From SIG440 sp045578305 (GTDB taxonomy: Bacteria; Bacillota; Clostridia; Monoglobales; Monoglobaceae), in assembly GCA_045578305.1 (NCBI GenBank), contig JAZNKA010000070.1, positions 1-43,899 on the forward strand: DNA of 43,899 nucleotides, in the 5' to 3' direction. Below the pieces are notes generated by a model, which was given only the letters and a program-made list of their open reading frames with translations, was not told where the DNA came from and searched no databases. The translations under genes and the position numbers were made by a program. Positions 8,149 to 16,751 of this stretch are shown here, in pieces; the stretch's first letter is position 1, and each line of letters opens with the position of its first letter.

Positions 8149-9825
8149 ATGAAAGAATTCAAGTGTTATGAAGTAGAGGAATTTAAAAGTCTGCGCGAGG
8201 CGGTAAAAAGAAATGTCGACCGTCAGGGTGACAAAGCCGCGTTTAAATTCCGCGAGAAAAAAGAGTTAAAGACTGTTACATATCGCGAATTTTACAATGC
8301 CTCACTTTATCTTGGAAATGCGCTTTTGAAGAGGGGCTTTATCGATCGTCATGTTGCCTGCATTGGCGAAAACTGCTATCGCTGGCTTATTGTGCACAGC
8401 ACAATGATGACCTCAAACGGTGTGTATGTGCCGCTTGACAGACAGCTTCCCAAGCAGGATATTGTGACAGTTCTTAACCACAGCGATTCAGAGGTTTTCT
8501 TTTTCACAAAGAAGTATATAAAAATCCTTGAAGAAATAAGACCCGAGCTCCCCAATATAAAAATGTTTGTTTGCCTTGATGCTGAAGCCGCAGAGGGCGA
8601 GTATCTGTCGCTTGACGATTTGCTTGCCGAGGGAAAAGCACTTATGGAGTCGGGATTTAACGAATACGAAAAAACCGAGGGTGACACCGATGCTTTAAGG
8701 CTTTTGGTTTATACATCAGGCACAACCGGTATGGCAAAGGGCGTTATGCTTTCGGAGCGTAATGTTATGACCTGTATAAACACAGGACTTCGCCTTACCA
8801 GACTTTATGACAGAGCAATTTCGCTGCTTCCTTACCACCATACTTATGAGGGTATAGGCCTTATTGCAGAGCTTGCCTGCGGAGTTACGATATTTATAAA
8901 CGACAGCATAAAAAATCTTCTTAAAAACTTTGAGGAATTCAAACCTCAGACTGCATTTTTGGTGCCTGCTCACCTTGAGGCATTTTACAAGAAAATCCAA
9001 AAGGCAATCGGCAAGAAAAAGCCTCTTATTGATACTATGATTGCAGTCAGCAACGGCTTAAGAAAATGCGGTATTGATTTAAGGAGCAAGATGTTTGGTA
9101 TGATTCTCAAACCATTCGGCGGCGAGCTTATAAAGGTTATAAGTGGCGGTGCGCCCATCAGGCCCGAAATTGCAGAATTCTTTGATGCAATTGGTGTTAC
9201 AGTTGTCAATGGTTACGGCATCACAGAATGTTCACCTCTTGTAGCAATCACACGTGAGGGATATGATGATTGCTATACTGCGGGCGTGCCGATTGGTTCG
9301 GTACAGGTTAAGATTAAAGACCCTGACGAAAACGGAATCGGTGAGGTTTGCGTAAAGGGAACCTCGGTTATGCTTGGATATTACAAAAATCAGGAGGCAA
9401 CCGACCGTGTGATGGAAGATGGATGGTTTAATACCGAGGACCTTGGACTTCTTGACGAAAAAGGCAGACTCAAGATTACCGGTCGTTCGAAGAATTTGAT
9501 TGTGCTTAGGAACGGCAAAAACATCTTCCCCGAAGAAATCGAGAATTACATTTTGTCTATTCCCTATGTTGCCGAGGCAGCAGTGACGGCATGGCATGAC
9601 GAAAGCGGCGAGGAATCAGGACTTTGCGCACACATCTACCTTGACCCTCAAAGCGAAATGGCTGCGGACCCCAATCGCGAAGCAAAGGTAAAAGAGGATG
9701 TTATAAAGGTTTGCAAGCCGCTTCCGGCATATAAGCAGGTAAGCCGTATAAACATACGCAAAGAGGAGTTTGTAAAGACTACAACCAATAAGATAAAGAG
9801 AAACGAGATAGAGAGTGTCGGGTAA
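8149..9825 (+). CDS. AMP-forming acyl-CoA synthetase (FadD-like)
   Basis: A 558-residue member of the adenylate-forming superfamily that would activate a carboxylic acid, probably a fatty acid, to an acyl-AMP and then acyl-CoA. Motifs seen: the AMP-binding P-loop YTSGTTGMAKGVMLSE near residues 188-203, NGYGITECSPL, DGWFNTEDLG, the hinge GRSKNLIVLRNGKNIFPEEIE, and the C-terminal catalytic Lys region TTTNKIKRNE. The 'GKNIFPEEIE' form is typical of long-chain acyl-CoA synthetases. It is the second gene of the MarR operon, 12 bases downstream, and ends before a bidirectional terminator. Chain-length preference cannot be read from the sequence; an acyl-ACP synthetase role is possible. Confidence 0.88.
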   Translation: MKEFKCYEVEEFKSLREAVKRNVDRQGDKAAFKFREKKELKTVTYREFYNASLYLGNALLKRGFIDRHVACIGENCYRWLIVHSTMMTSNGVYVPLDRQLPKQDIVTVLNHSDSEVFFFTKKYIKILEEIRPELPNIKMFVCLDAEAAEGEYLSLDDLLAEGKALMESGFNEYEKTEGDTDALRLLVYTSGTTGMAKGVMLSERNVMTCINTGLRLTRLYDRAISLLPYHHTYEGIGLIAELACGVTIFINDSIKNLLKNFEEFKPQTAFLVPAHLEAFYKKIQKAIGKKKPLIDTMIAVSNGLRKCGIDLRSKMFGMILKPFGGELIKVISGGAPIRPEIAEFFDAIGVTVVNGYGITECSPLVAITREGYDDCYTAGVPIGSVQVKIKDPDENGIGEVCVKGTSVMLGYYKNQEATDRVMEDGWFNTEDLGLLDEKGRLKITGRSKNLIVLRNGKNIFPEEIENYILSIPYVAEAAVTAWHDESGEESGLCAHIYLDPQSEMAADPNREAKVKEDVIKVCKPLPAYKQVSRINIRKEEFVKTTTNKIKRNEIESVG

Positions 9826-9944
9826 ATTTACTTACCTTGCACATTTCCCGCTCACTCACATACACAAAGTATAGATTCGCTCGCGAAAACGCACAATTTA
9901 AGCGAATTTACACACGATACTAATTGAGACAACATGAAATTAAC

Positions 9945-9979
9945 AAAAAAAAGCATCGACAAAGTCGATGCTTTTTTTT
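9945..9979. terminator. Bidirectional terminator between acyl-CoA synthetase and tRNA-Ala
   Basis: An 8-bp GC-containing stem (9953-9960 with 9964-9971) with a three-base loop is flanked by a run of eight A on the left and eight T on the right, so it works on either strand. It serves the plus-strand acyl-CoA synthetase and the minus-strand tRNA. The region 9826-9944 before it shows no other signal. Confidence 0.88.
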
Positions 9980-10054
9980 GGTGGAGATGAGGAGAGTCGA
10001 ACTCCTGACCCCCTGCTTGCAAGGCAGGTGCTCTCCCAACTGAGCTACACCCCC
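9979..10054 (-). tRNA. tRNA-Ala (anticodon UGC)
   Basis: 76 bases with an encoded 3' CCA. The acceptor stem has the G3-U70 wobble that marks alanine tRNAs, the D arm is GTAGCTCAGTTGGGAGAGC, the anticodon stem-loop is CCTGCCTTGCAAGCAGG with anticodon TGC, and the T loop is GTTCGACTC. A strong terminator follows on the same strand. Confidence 0.97.
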
Positions 10055-10147
10055 AAAAACAAATATATTCTATCACAAATTTTTTCATTTGTAAAGATAA
10101 AAATAAAAAAATCTTCAAATTTTGACAAAAAGAAGATTTTTTTAGTA

Positions 10148-10963
10148 TTACTTAAATGATACTTTTTGTGGCTGTCTGTTTTTGTAGTAATAATACGAGT
10201 CAAAACCGCAGTCTTTAAGAAGTTGTATTGCTTCGGCAAAACCATAATCAATTCTTTTTGGTTTGTGAGCGTCTGTCCCTATAGAGACAAGCTCGCCGCC
10301 AAAAGAGCGGTATCTTTTTAAAATCTCGGCATCGGGCATAAAACCGATGTTTTCGAATTCCGAGGTGTTAAGCTCCAGTGCCTTTTCACGCGAGATAAGA
10401 GTTTTCAGTGTTTTGTCAATTATAGGCATAAACTCCGCAAGATCAAGGTCAAGTTTGTAGCCACCGCACACATATCTCAAAATCAGCGTCAGGTGCGAAA
10501 GAACATCAAAGTCACATTTTTCGGCGGTTTCGAGGATATCCTCAAAATAGCATCTTGCATGCTCGCGAAGCTGTGCATTTGTATATGCCGAAAAATCCAC
10601 ACGCGAGATATAATTTGAATCAAGATTTGTACGAACACGATGTATTGATGCCAAAACTATGTCAAGGGGCGAGGATTCAATAAGGCGACTTATATACTCG
10701 GGTGACCACAGAATTTCGTCAAATTCGGCACCTGCAAAGACCTCAAGTTTGCCATCGAATTGACTTGCCATAAGCTTTGCATCCCGCATCGAACCCTTTA
10801 GTACGCTGTAAGTGCGATGGGTGATATAGTTTCCGCCGTGACAATGGTCGCAAAATGCAATGCCGGAAAGTCCTGCATTTATGGCGCTTTTGCACATATC
10901 AACAGGAAGAGCCTTGCAGTCCACACTGTTTTTTGTATGCGTGTGAGTGTTAAAAAGCTTCAT
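10148..10963 (-). CDS. PHP-domain phosphoesterase, histidinol-phosphatase-like
   Basis: A 271-residue PHP (polymerase and histidinol phosphatase) family hydrolase. Metal-binding motifs are visible: FNTHTHTKNSVDC at the N-terminus, FCDHCHG, a central Glu in GAEFDE, SIHR, DVLSHLT and the C-terminal GTDAHKP. These fit a trinuclear metal site as in HisK-type histidinol-phosphate phosphatases. No other histidine genes are near, so the substrate may be another phosphate ester. I chose the ATG at 10963; an in-frame TTG at 10975 sits too close to the AAAGG site, although 14 bases to the ATG is long, so the start is uncertain. It follows rpmE on the same strand but is separated from it by a terminator. 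Confidence 0.82.
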   Translation of the reverse strand: MKLFNTHTHTKNSVDCKALPVDMCKSAINAGLSGIAFCDHCHGGNYITHRTYSVLKGSMRDAKLMASQFDGKLEVFAGAEFDEILWSPEYISRLIESSPLDIVLASIHRVRTNLDSNYISRVDFSAYTNAQLREHARCYFEDILETAEKCDFDVLSHLTLILRYVCGGYKLDLDLAEFMPIIDKTLKTLISREKALELNTSEFENIGFMPDAEILKRYRSFGGELVSIGTDAHKPKRIDYGFAEAIQLLKDCGFDSYYYYKNRQPQKVSFK

Positions 10964-11019
10964 TGCATTTGCCAAATCCTTTCTTAAAAAATCCCTGATT
11001 CTATTTTAAACTTTTTTAT

Positions 11020-11052
11020 AAAAATAGTCAAGCTTTTAGCTTGACTATTTTT
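11020..11052 (-). terminator. Rho-independent terminator downstream of rpmE
   Basis: A perfect 14-bp inverted repeat (11020-11033 and 11039-11052) with a five-base loop and A/T-rich ends; on the minus strand it ends in a T run. It separates rpmE from the PHP gene. Confidence 0.85.
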
Positions 11053-11125
11053 GTGTAGAATTTTTTGAATTTTTTGAGTTTTGATAAAACTTACATTTCC
11101 TGAAAAGTTTAGTTTGTCAGAAAGA

Positions 11126-11335
11126 CTATTTTTCTTCGGTAAGACCAAAACGCTTTCTGAACTTGTCAACACGGCCGCCCGTATCAACTAATTTTTGCTT
11201 GCCTGTGTAGAAAGGATGGCAAGCAGAGCAAATTTCGATAGAAACGTTCTCTTTTGTAGAACCTGTTTCAATAACATTGCCGCAAGCACACTTGATAGTT
11301 GTCTCTTTGTAATCGGGATGTATTCCTGCTTTCAT
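11126..11335 (-). CDS. rpmE: 50S ribosomal protein L31
   Basis: A 69-residue L31 of the zinc-binding (C+) type: CACG near residue 16 and CSACHPFYTGKQK near residue 37 supply the Cys ligands. The N-terminus MKAGIHPDY and the segment GRVDKFRKRFG are characteristic. AGAGGTGAAAT lies ahead of the ATG. It is transcribed alone from the promoter at 11417-11445, through a leader hairpin that may be regulatory, to the terminator at 11020-11052. As a C+ paralogue it would be the zinc-replete form. Confidence 0.97.
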   Translation of the reverse strand: MKAGIHPDYKETTIKCACGNVIETGSTKENVSIEICSACHPFYTGKQKLVDTGGRVDKFRKRFGLTEEK

Positions 11336-11379
11336 CTCTATATTTCACCTCTTTCTTTCGAGAGTTGCATTCGTATATA

Positions 11380-11408
11380 CTGCCAAAAACGCAAAACGCG
11401 TTCAGCAG
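11380..11408 (-). promoter_or_regulatory. Stem-loop in the rpmE 5' untranslated region, candidate L31 leader
   Basis: On the minus strand an outer 5-bp stem (CTGCT with GGCAG) and an inner 5-bp stem (AACGC with GCGTT), separated by a small asymmetric bulge, form one hairpin about 45 bases before the start. The inner stem is followed by five T. L31 leaders that bind their own product are known in several phyla; assignment here is by position only. Confidence 0.4.
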
Positions 11409-11416
11409 ACCTAAGT

Positions 11417-11445
11417 ATTATAGCACATACTTTTTACAATTGCAA
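11417..11445 (-). promoter_or_regulatory. Sigma-A type promoter of rpmE
   Basis: TTGCAA (11445-11440), 17-base spacer, perfect TATAAT (11422-11417) on the minus strand, just beyond the end of aroE. rpmE therefore has its own promoter and need not depend on the aro operon. Confidence 0.85.
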
Positions 11446-11452
11446 GATATTT

Positions 11453-12316
11453 TTAAAAATTTTTCAAGTTTTTGAAAACATCATCAATTTTTTCTTTGAG
11501 GCTGACCAAATCAAGCTTGGTTTCCAAAAAGATTTCGTCCGCCAAAAGCCCTTGATAAATCAGCATATCAAGACCATTCAGCGTGATGAGTCCAAGCTCT
11601 CTTGCGCGCTTTAGGAGCGAGGTTTCCGAAGGATTGTAGATGAGGTCAAAAACTAGGGCTTCCTCAGGCATATTTTCCAAAAAAGACAAGTCGTCAAAGT
11701 TAGTGTCAATTCCTTCCATTCCCAAAGGAGTGCAGTTGATAAGGATGTCGCAGCCTTTTGCCGCTTTTTTGAGCGATTCTTTGTCAAAAGGAAGAGCGGT
11801 ACAATTTTTGCCGCTTTCTTTAATGACTTTTTCGCATATATCTTCAGCCGACCTTAAAGTGCGATTCAGCACAGTTATTTTGTCGGCCCCCTCAAAAGCC
11901 ATTTTAAGAGCCAAAGCCAAAGCTACACCACCTGCACCCAAAATAACAACGCTTTTTCCTTTTGCCCGAAAACCCTTATTTTCCACAGAATAAACCATAC
12001 CGAGCGCATCGGTATTATATCCAAAAAGCTTTCCGTCTTTGATTTTTACTGTATTGACCGAGCCAAAGCTGAGTGCCTCGTCGTCAATAAAATCAAGGAA
12101 GGGAATAATATCTGTCTTGTGTGGCATTGTAAGGTTAAAACCACACAGACCAAGAGCTTTTGCTTCACTCAGGTATTTCGGAAGCTCGCCTTTTTTTATC
12201 TGCACTTTTTGGTACTCGTACTCAAATCCAAGCTCTTTCAGAACTGTTTCGTGAATATACGGTGACTTGCTGTGACTTATGGGGTCGCCGACAACATCCA
12301 AACGCAATTTAGTCAC
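11453..12316 (-). CDS. aroE: Shikimate dehydrogenase
   Basis: NADPH-dependent reduction of 3-dehydroshikimate to shikimate. The 287-residue protein has the substrate-binding N-domain (DPISHSKSP, GFNLTMPHKT with the catalytic Lys) and a Rossmann C-domain (VILGAGGVALA, then LNRT), ending with GLDMLIYQG. Translation starts at a GTG (12316) that overlaps the end of aroQ by eight bases, with GGAGG upstream. It is the last gene of the aro operon; no clear terminator follows it, and the rpmE promoter begins immediately downstream. Confidence 0.96.
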   Translation of the reverse strand: MTKLRLDVVGDPISHSKSPYIHETVLKELGFEYEYQKVQIKKGELPKYLSEAKALGLCGFNLTMPHKTDIIPFLDFIDDEALSFGSVNTVKIKDGKLFGYNTDALGMVYSVENKGFRAKGKSVVILGAGGVALALALKMAFEGADKITVLNRTLRSAEDICEKVIKESGKNCTALPFDKESLKKAAKGCDILINCTPLGMEGIDTNFDDLSFLENMPEEALVFDLIYNPSETSLLKRARELGLITLNGLDMLIYQGLLADEIFLETKLDLVSLKEKIDDVFKNLKNF

Positions 12317-12752
12317 GCTTTAAAGCCTCCTCCAAAAGATAATCAATCGCCAAAAGATATCCTTTAAAGCCAAGTCCGGTGATTTGTCCGATGCACGAGG
12401 GCGCAGTTACAGAGGTATGGCGAAATTCTTCGCGCTTGTGAATATTGCTTATGTGCACCTCGACTGCAGGAACCTGGACCGACGAAAGTGCATCGCGTAT
12501 AGCATAGCTGTAGTGGGTATATGCACCGGGATTTATAACTATGCCGTCAAAGTTACCTTGCGAATGATGTATAAAGTCAATCAGCTCGCCCTCGCCGTTG
12601 CTTTGCAGAACTGTTGCCTCGGCGCCTTTTTCGCGGCAGTATTCTTCGATATAATTTTCTAAATCAGCATAGGTTTTTTTGCCGTAAACCTCGGGCTCGC
12701 GAACACCCAGCATATTCAGGTTAGGTCCGTTTATTATCAAAATTTTAGTCAT
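12309..12752 (-). CDS. aroQ: 3-dehydroquinate dehydratase, type II
   Basis: Converts 3-dehydroquinate to 3-dehydroshikimate by the type II, Schiff-base-free mechanism. The 147-residue length is typical. Motifs are INGPNLNMLGVREPEVYG with the catalytic Tyr, NPGAYTHYSYAI, and EVHISNIHKREEFRHTS with the active His. It overlaps both neighbours by eight bases (aroK upstream, aroE downstream), indicating translational coupling. Confidence 0.97.
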   Translation of the reverse strand: MTKILIINGPNLNMLGVREPEVYGKKTYADLENYIEEYCREKGAEATVLQSNGEGELIDFIHHSQGNFDGIVINPGAYTHYSYAIRDALSSVQVPAVEVHISNIHKREEFRHTSVTAPSCIGQITGLGFKGYLLAIDYLLEEALKRD

Positions 12753-13245
12753 TTTTCAAAACCTCACTTATTATTTTGTTTAGTACATTTTCCAAAGATT
12801 CATTATTCAAAACCTCAATGTGGCAGGCTTTTTTGTAAAGCTCAAACCTCCGCTCAAACAGACCAACAAGCTTTTCCTTACCGTTTTTCAAAAGTGGTCT
12901 GTTCTTTATGTCAATATCATTCAAAAGATTTTCAAGGGGTCGGTTTATAAAAATCACAACAGATGATTTTTTCAAAATATCGATGTTTACTTCCCTTTCC
13001 ACAATTCCGCCACCTGTTGATATGACGGAGTTTACTTTTTGCAAAAGTTCTTTAAGAGCATCGGTTTCAAGCTTTCGGAAGTGGTCTTCACCAAACTGTT
13101 CAAAAATTTGGGGAATGGTCATGTTTTGAGTTTCTTCGATATGTTGGTCCGAGTCAAAAAATGAAAGGCCAAGTTCTTTTGCAAGAAGTTTGCCGATTGT
13201 GGTTTTGCCCGAGCCGGGCATCCCAATAAGGACAATGTTTTTCAT
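12745..13245 (-). CDS. aroK: Shikimate kinase
   Basis: ATP-dependent phosphorylation of shikimate. The 166-residue P-loop kinase has Walker A GMPGSGKTTIGK at residues 7-18, the shikimate-binding Asp/Arg segment (FFDSDQHIE, FRKLE), the GGGIV motif, and the lid-region Arg in KNRPLL. It starts 15 bases after pheA and overlaps aroQ by eight bases. Confidence 0.96.
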   Translation of the reverse strand: MKNIVLIGMPGSGKTTIGKLLAKELGLSFFDSDQHIEETQNMTIPQIFEQFGEDHFRKLETDALKELLQKVNSVISTGGGIVEREVNIDILKKSSVVIFINRPLENLLNDIDIKNRPLLKNGKEKLVGLFERRFELYKKACHIEVLNNESLENVLNKIISEVLKND

Positions 13246-13260
13246 TTAAAAGCCGCCTCC

Positions 13261-14397
13261 TCAGCAGGATTTATAGTTTCCTAAAATTTTGAGCGATGCA
13301 GTCATACCCAAAAGCTGCGAAATAACATTTTTAATCTTTTCATCCTGCAAGTTGCCTTCAAAATCAACAAAGAACATATAATGGAACGACCCGTCACGGC
13401 TTGGCCTTGATTCAATCTTCAAAAGATTTACTCCGCTTCGTGCAAAAACCGACAAAACTTCGTTAAGAACACCGCTTCGGTCAGGAAGAGTAAAAAGTAT
13501 GCTGACTTTGTCAAATTCCGGGTCAAGCTGACCTTTTTTTGCAATTACAATAAAGCGTGTTTTGTTTACATCAATCGAGCTTATCCCCTCAGCAAGGATT
13601 TTAAGACCATAAAGCTCAGCCGCACGGCGGTCCGAAATTGCAGCGACGGAGGGGTCGCCGTTTCCGGCAATCATTTTTGCTGCCAATGCGGTGTTGTGAT
13701 ACGGCTCGAATTGCATTTTTGGATGCTTTGCAAAAAATGCCTTGCATTGCATATATCCTTGCTCGTGCGAGTATACTTTTTTGATATCCCGAAGTTCTGC
13801 ACCAATCAGTCCTACAAGACAGTGATCGATGTTTACTTCTGTTTCGCCGACTATGTAAAGACTGCGTTTTTCAAGCAGGTCAAGAGTTGCCGAAATCGAG
13901 CCGGTAGAGGAGTTTTCAAGAGGAATAACACCAAAATCGGCTTTGTCATCATTTACAGCGTCCAGAACCTCGGCAAAGGTCATAACATTGGTTTTTGTAG
14001 AGGATTCACCAAAAAACTGCATAAGTGCTGTTTCGCTGTTTGAGCCAGGAATTCCCTGGTATGCAACGAGCGGATTTTTGACATCTGTTGAATCTTCAAA
14101 GTTGTCAAGGAGAGAAAGCACGCCTGATGCATCAGCAAGTGCTTTGGACTGTTCGGCACGGCTTATTTTCATTATTCCTGCAAAAAAATCGCGGACAGGA
14201 ATCCTAAGCTCCTCGCTTACCTTTGACATTTTGTCATTTAGTATTTTTTCTTCCCGTTGTTTATCTAAAACAGGCAGATTGTTTTGCCGTTTGTATTCTG
14301 CAATACCAAGACTGCAATTCATTCTTTTTAAAAACAGAGGAAGGAGTTCGACATCGATTTTGTCGATTTCCTGTCTTAAAGAATCTATATCGTACAT
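13261..14397 (-). CDS. pheA: Bifunctional chorismate mutase/prephenate dehydratase (P-protein)
   Basis: Commits chorismate to phenylalanine. Three domains are seen: an N-terminal AroQ-class chorismate mutase (about residues 1-90, LRQEIDKIDVELLPLFLKR), a prephenate dehydratase domain (about 105-285, with VIPLENSSTGSI and the catalytic Thr-Arg-Phe in NKTRFIVI), and a C-terminal ACT domain (about 295-370) with the Phe-binding ESRPSR motif. The ACT domain predicts feedback inhibition by Phe. The ATG at 14397 has AAGGAG eight bases upstream and is preferred over an upstream in-frame start. The total of 378 residues is normal. Its control by end product complements the transcriptional attenuator at the head of the operon. 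Confidence 0.96.
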   Translation of the reverse strand: MYDIDSLRQEIDKIDVELLPLFLKRMNCSLGIAEYKRQNNLPVLDKQREEKILNDKMSKVSEELRIPVRDFFAGIMKISRAEQSKALADASGVLSLLDNFEDSTDVKNPLVAYQGIPGSNSETALMQFFGESSTKTNVMTFAEVLDAVNDDKADFGVIPLENSSTGSISATLDLLEKRSLYIVGETEVNIDHCLVGLIGAELRDIKKVYSHEQGYMQCKAFFAKHPKMQFEPYHNTALAAKMIAGNGDPSVAAISDRRAAELYGLKILAEGISSIDVNKTRFIVIAKKGQLDPEFDKVSILFTLPDRSGVLNEVLSVFARSGVNLLKIESRPSRDGSFHYMFFVDFEGNLQDEKIKNVISQLLGMTASLKILGNYKSC

Positions 14398-14415
14398 TAA
14401 AAGGCTCCTTTCCAC

Positions 14416-15483
14416 TTAGTCATATAGTGCATCCAAAATTGCAAGAGCAGCAGCGCTTTCGATTACCACCGCTGCACGCTGAACAATGCAGGGGTCATGC
14501 CGGCCGGTGATTTCAAGCGTGGTGTTTTCCATTTTTTCAAGGTCAACGGTGCTTTGTGGTTTTGCAATTGACGGAGTGGGTTTAATTACGGTCGAGAACA
14601 TAATCGGCATCCCGTTTGATATTCCACCGTTTATTCCGCCGTTGTGGTTTGTTTTGGTGTAAATTTCTTTTCCGTCGGTTTCAAACTGGTCGTTTGCATC
14701 AAACCCATACATATCAGCAAAATCAAAGCCGCAGCCAAATTCAATGCCCTTTACTGCAGGAACAGAGAAGACAAGTGACGAAATGCGGCTTTCAAGGGAA
14801 GCAAAAAACGGCGAGCCGATACCGGGTTTAACACCCAAAAGCGCACATTCGATTATGCCACCGACCGAGTTTTTGTCGGCTGCAGCAGCAAGTATCTCTG
14901 CCTTCATTTTTTCGCCGACCGAATCGTCAATAACAGGAAAGTCTTTTTGCGAAATTTCATTCAAAAGCTCGGGGGAAAGGGTGTATGCCGAAAAATTTTC
15001 TTCCGAAACATTGTGTATTTTTTTGATATGCGAGCCGACTGTTATGCCGGATTCTTTAAGACAAAGCTTTGCAATTGCTCCTGCAAAAACCAGTCCCGCA
15101 GTGATTCTGCCCGAAAAATGTCCGCCGCCGCGAAAATCATGGGTTTTACCATACTTTGCAAAACCGGTAAAATCGGCATGACCGGGACGGATAAGGTTTG
15201 GAGTATAATCTTTCGAACGAGTGTTGGCGTTGCGGATTACAGCACAGATTGGGGTCCCCGAGGTTTTTCCGTCAAAAACCCCTGACAGAATTTCGACTTC
15301 GTCGGCTTCCTGCCTGGGTGTCGACAGATTGTTTCTTCCGGGCGCACGCCGAGTCATCTCGTATTTTATAAATTGGGTGTCAAGTTCGAGTCCTGACGGA
15401 ATTCCGTCAAGAACGACTCCGATTCCGCCTCCGTGAGATTCGCCGAAAATACTGATTTTTATTTTATTTCCCCAGGTATTCAT
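14416..15483 (-). CDS. aroC: Chorismate synthase
   Basis: Produces chorismate from EPSP using reduced flavin. The 355-residue protein has the family signatures GESHGGGIG near the start, RRAPGRNNLSTPRQEADEVE, GHADFTGFAKYG, FRGGGHFSGR and the C-terminal GRHDPCI. The start overlaps the end of aroA by four bases (ATGA-type coupling), and pheA begins 18 bases after its stop. Confidence 0.97.
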   Translation of the reverse strand: MNTWGNKIKISIFGESHGGGIGVVLDGIPSGLELDTQFIKYEMTRRAPGRNNLSTPRQEADEVEILSGVFDGKTSGTPICAVIRNANTRSKDYTPNLIRPGHADFTGFAKYGKTHDFRGGGHFSGRITAGLVFAGAIAKLCLKESGITVGSHIKKIHNVSEENFSAYTLSPELLNEISQKDFPVIDDSVGEKMKAEILAAAADKNSVGGIIECALLGVKPGIGSPFFASLESRISSLVFSVPAVKGIEFGCGFDFADMYGFDANDQFETDGKEIYTKTNHNGGINGGISNGMPIMFSTVIKPTPSIAKPQSTVDLEKMENTTLEITGRHDPCIVQRAAVVIESAAALAILDALYD

Positions 15484-16751
15484 CTTGCATTACCTCCAAG
15501 ATCGTTGTAGTCTTCAAAAAAGTCGGGATAGGATTTGCCCACTGCTTTTTTTGCACCAATTATAATTACATCGCCCTCGCATCGGCAAGCAGCAATCGCC
15601 GCTGCCATTGCAATACGATGGTCATTGTGAGCAGAAATCTCGGCACCTTTCAAAGCTTGCTTGCCTTTTATGACAAGAAAATCCTCGCCTTCCTCAATCT
15701 CTGCACCCATTTTTTTTAGCACATCGCAGGTTGTCGAAAGCCGGTCACTTTCTTTCAGCCTGAGGCGTGATGCGTTTGTTATACGGCTTTCGCCTTTGCA
15801 AAAAGCAAACAAAACTGCCAGAATCGGCACAAGGTCGGGCACCTCGTCTGCATCAACCGTTATGCCGTGCATCAGGGGAGTACATACTGCGCGAAAGTCG
15901 GATACATTCACTTGCTCAACTTTTGCCCCGGTTTCTTTGATGATATCAAGGATTTTTTTATCGCCTTGAAGACTGTCGGGGTTAAGCCCCGAGACCGTCA
16001 CATCAGAGCCAAGCGCCCCTGCGACGAGGAAGAATGCGCTTTGTGAAAAGTCACCCTCCACGGTATAGTTTTGAACTTTATATTTTTGATTTCCTTCTAT
16101 GACAAAAGTTTTGTAATTGTCGTTTTTGATTTTTATTCCAAATCTTTTGAGCACATCAAGGGTTATATCAATGTAGCCTTTTGACGAAAGGTTTCCGTCA
16201 ATTGTTATTTTGCTGATTCCGTCAAGAAGAGGAAGTGCAAAAAGAAGACCTGTGACAAACTGCGAGCTTACCGAGCCGTCAATTACAAAATTCCCCGGTT
16301 TAAGACTGCCGCTTATCAAAAGAGACCTTTCGGTTTGCTTGTATTTGATACCAAGCTGGTCAAAAATTTTAAAGTAAGGATCAAGCGGTCTTGTCAAAAG
16401 TCTGCCTTTTCCCAAAAATTCAAACTCTTTACCAAAGGCAAGTGCAATAGGAATGAAAAATCTGAGGGTAGAGCCGCTTTCACAGCAGTCAAGCCGGATT
16501 TTTTGCGGTAGAGTTGTAGCACCTCTGCTCATATCGACTGCCAAATTTTTTAAATCGTATGAATACTCCCCTCCAAGTGCCTTTATGCAAGAAAGTGTTG
16601 CTAAAATATCATCTGACAGCTTGATATTTTCGATTTTACAGTCGTCACCCGACAAAAAAGCGGATATGATTGCACGGTGTGCATAGCTTTTTGATGGTGG
16701 AGTTTTCACACTGCCCGAAAGCGGACAGGGTGTGATTGTTATTTTGTCCAT
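15480..16751 (-). CDS. aroA: EPSP synthase (3-phosphoshikimate 1-carboxyvinyltransferase)
   Basis: Transfers the enolpyruvyl group of PEP to shikimate-3-phosphate. The 423-residue protein shows PPSKSYAHRAII at the N-terminus, CCESGSTLRFFIPIAL, and RLRLKESDRLS, with the two-domain inside-out barrel length expected. The segment CCESGSTLRFF replaces the more usual NAGT..R pattern, as seen in divergent clostridial enzymes. It overlaps aroB by 13 bases and aroC by four. Confidence 0.95.
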   Translation of the reverse strand: MDKITITPCPLSGSVKTPPSKSYAHRAIISAFLSGDDCKIENIKLSDDILATLSCIKALGGEYSYDLKNLAVDMSRGATTLPQKIRLDCCESGSTLRFFIPIALAFGKEFEFLGKGRLLTRPLDPYFKIFDQLGIKYKQTERSLLISGSLKPGNFVIDGSVSSQFVTGLLFALPLLDGISKITIDGNLSSKGYIDITLDVLKRFGIKIKNDNYKTFVIEGNQKYKVQNYTVEGDFSQSAFFLVAGALGSDVTVSGLNPDSLQGDKKILDIIKETGAKVEQVNVSDFRAVCTPLMHGITVDADEVPDLVPILAVLFAFCKGESRITNASRLRLKESDRLSTTCDVLKKMGAEIEEGEDFLVIKGKQALKGAEISAHNDHRIAMAAAIAACRCEGDVIIIGAKKAVGKSYPDFFEDYNDLGGNAR

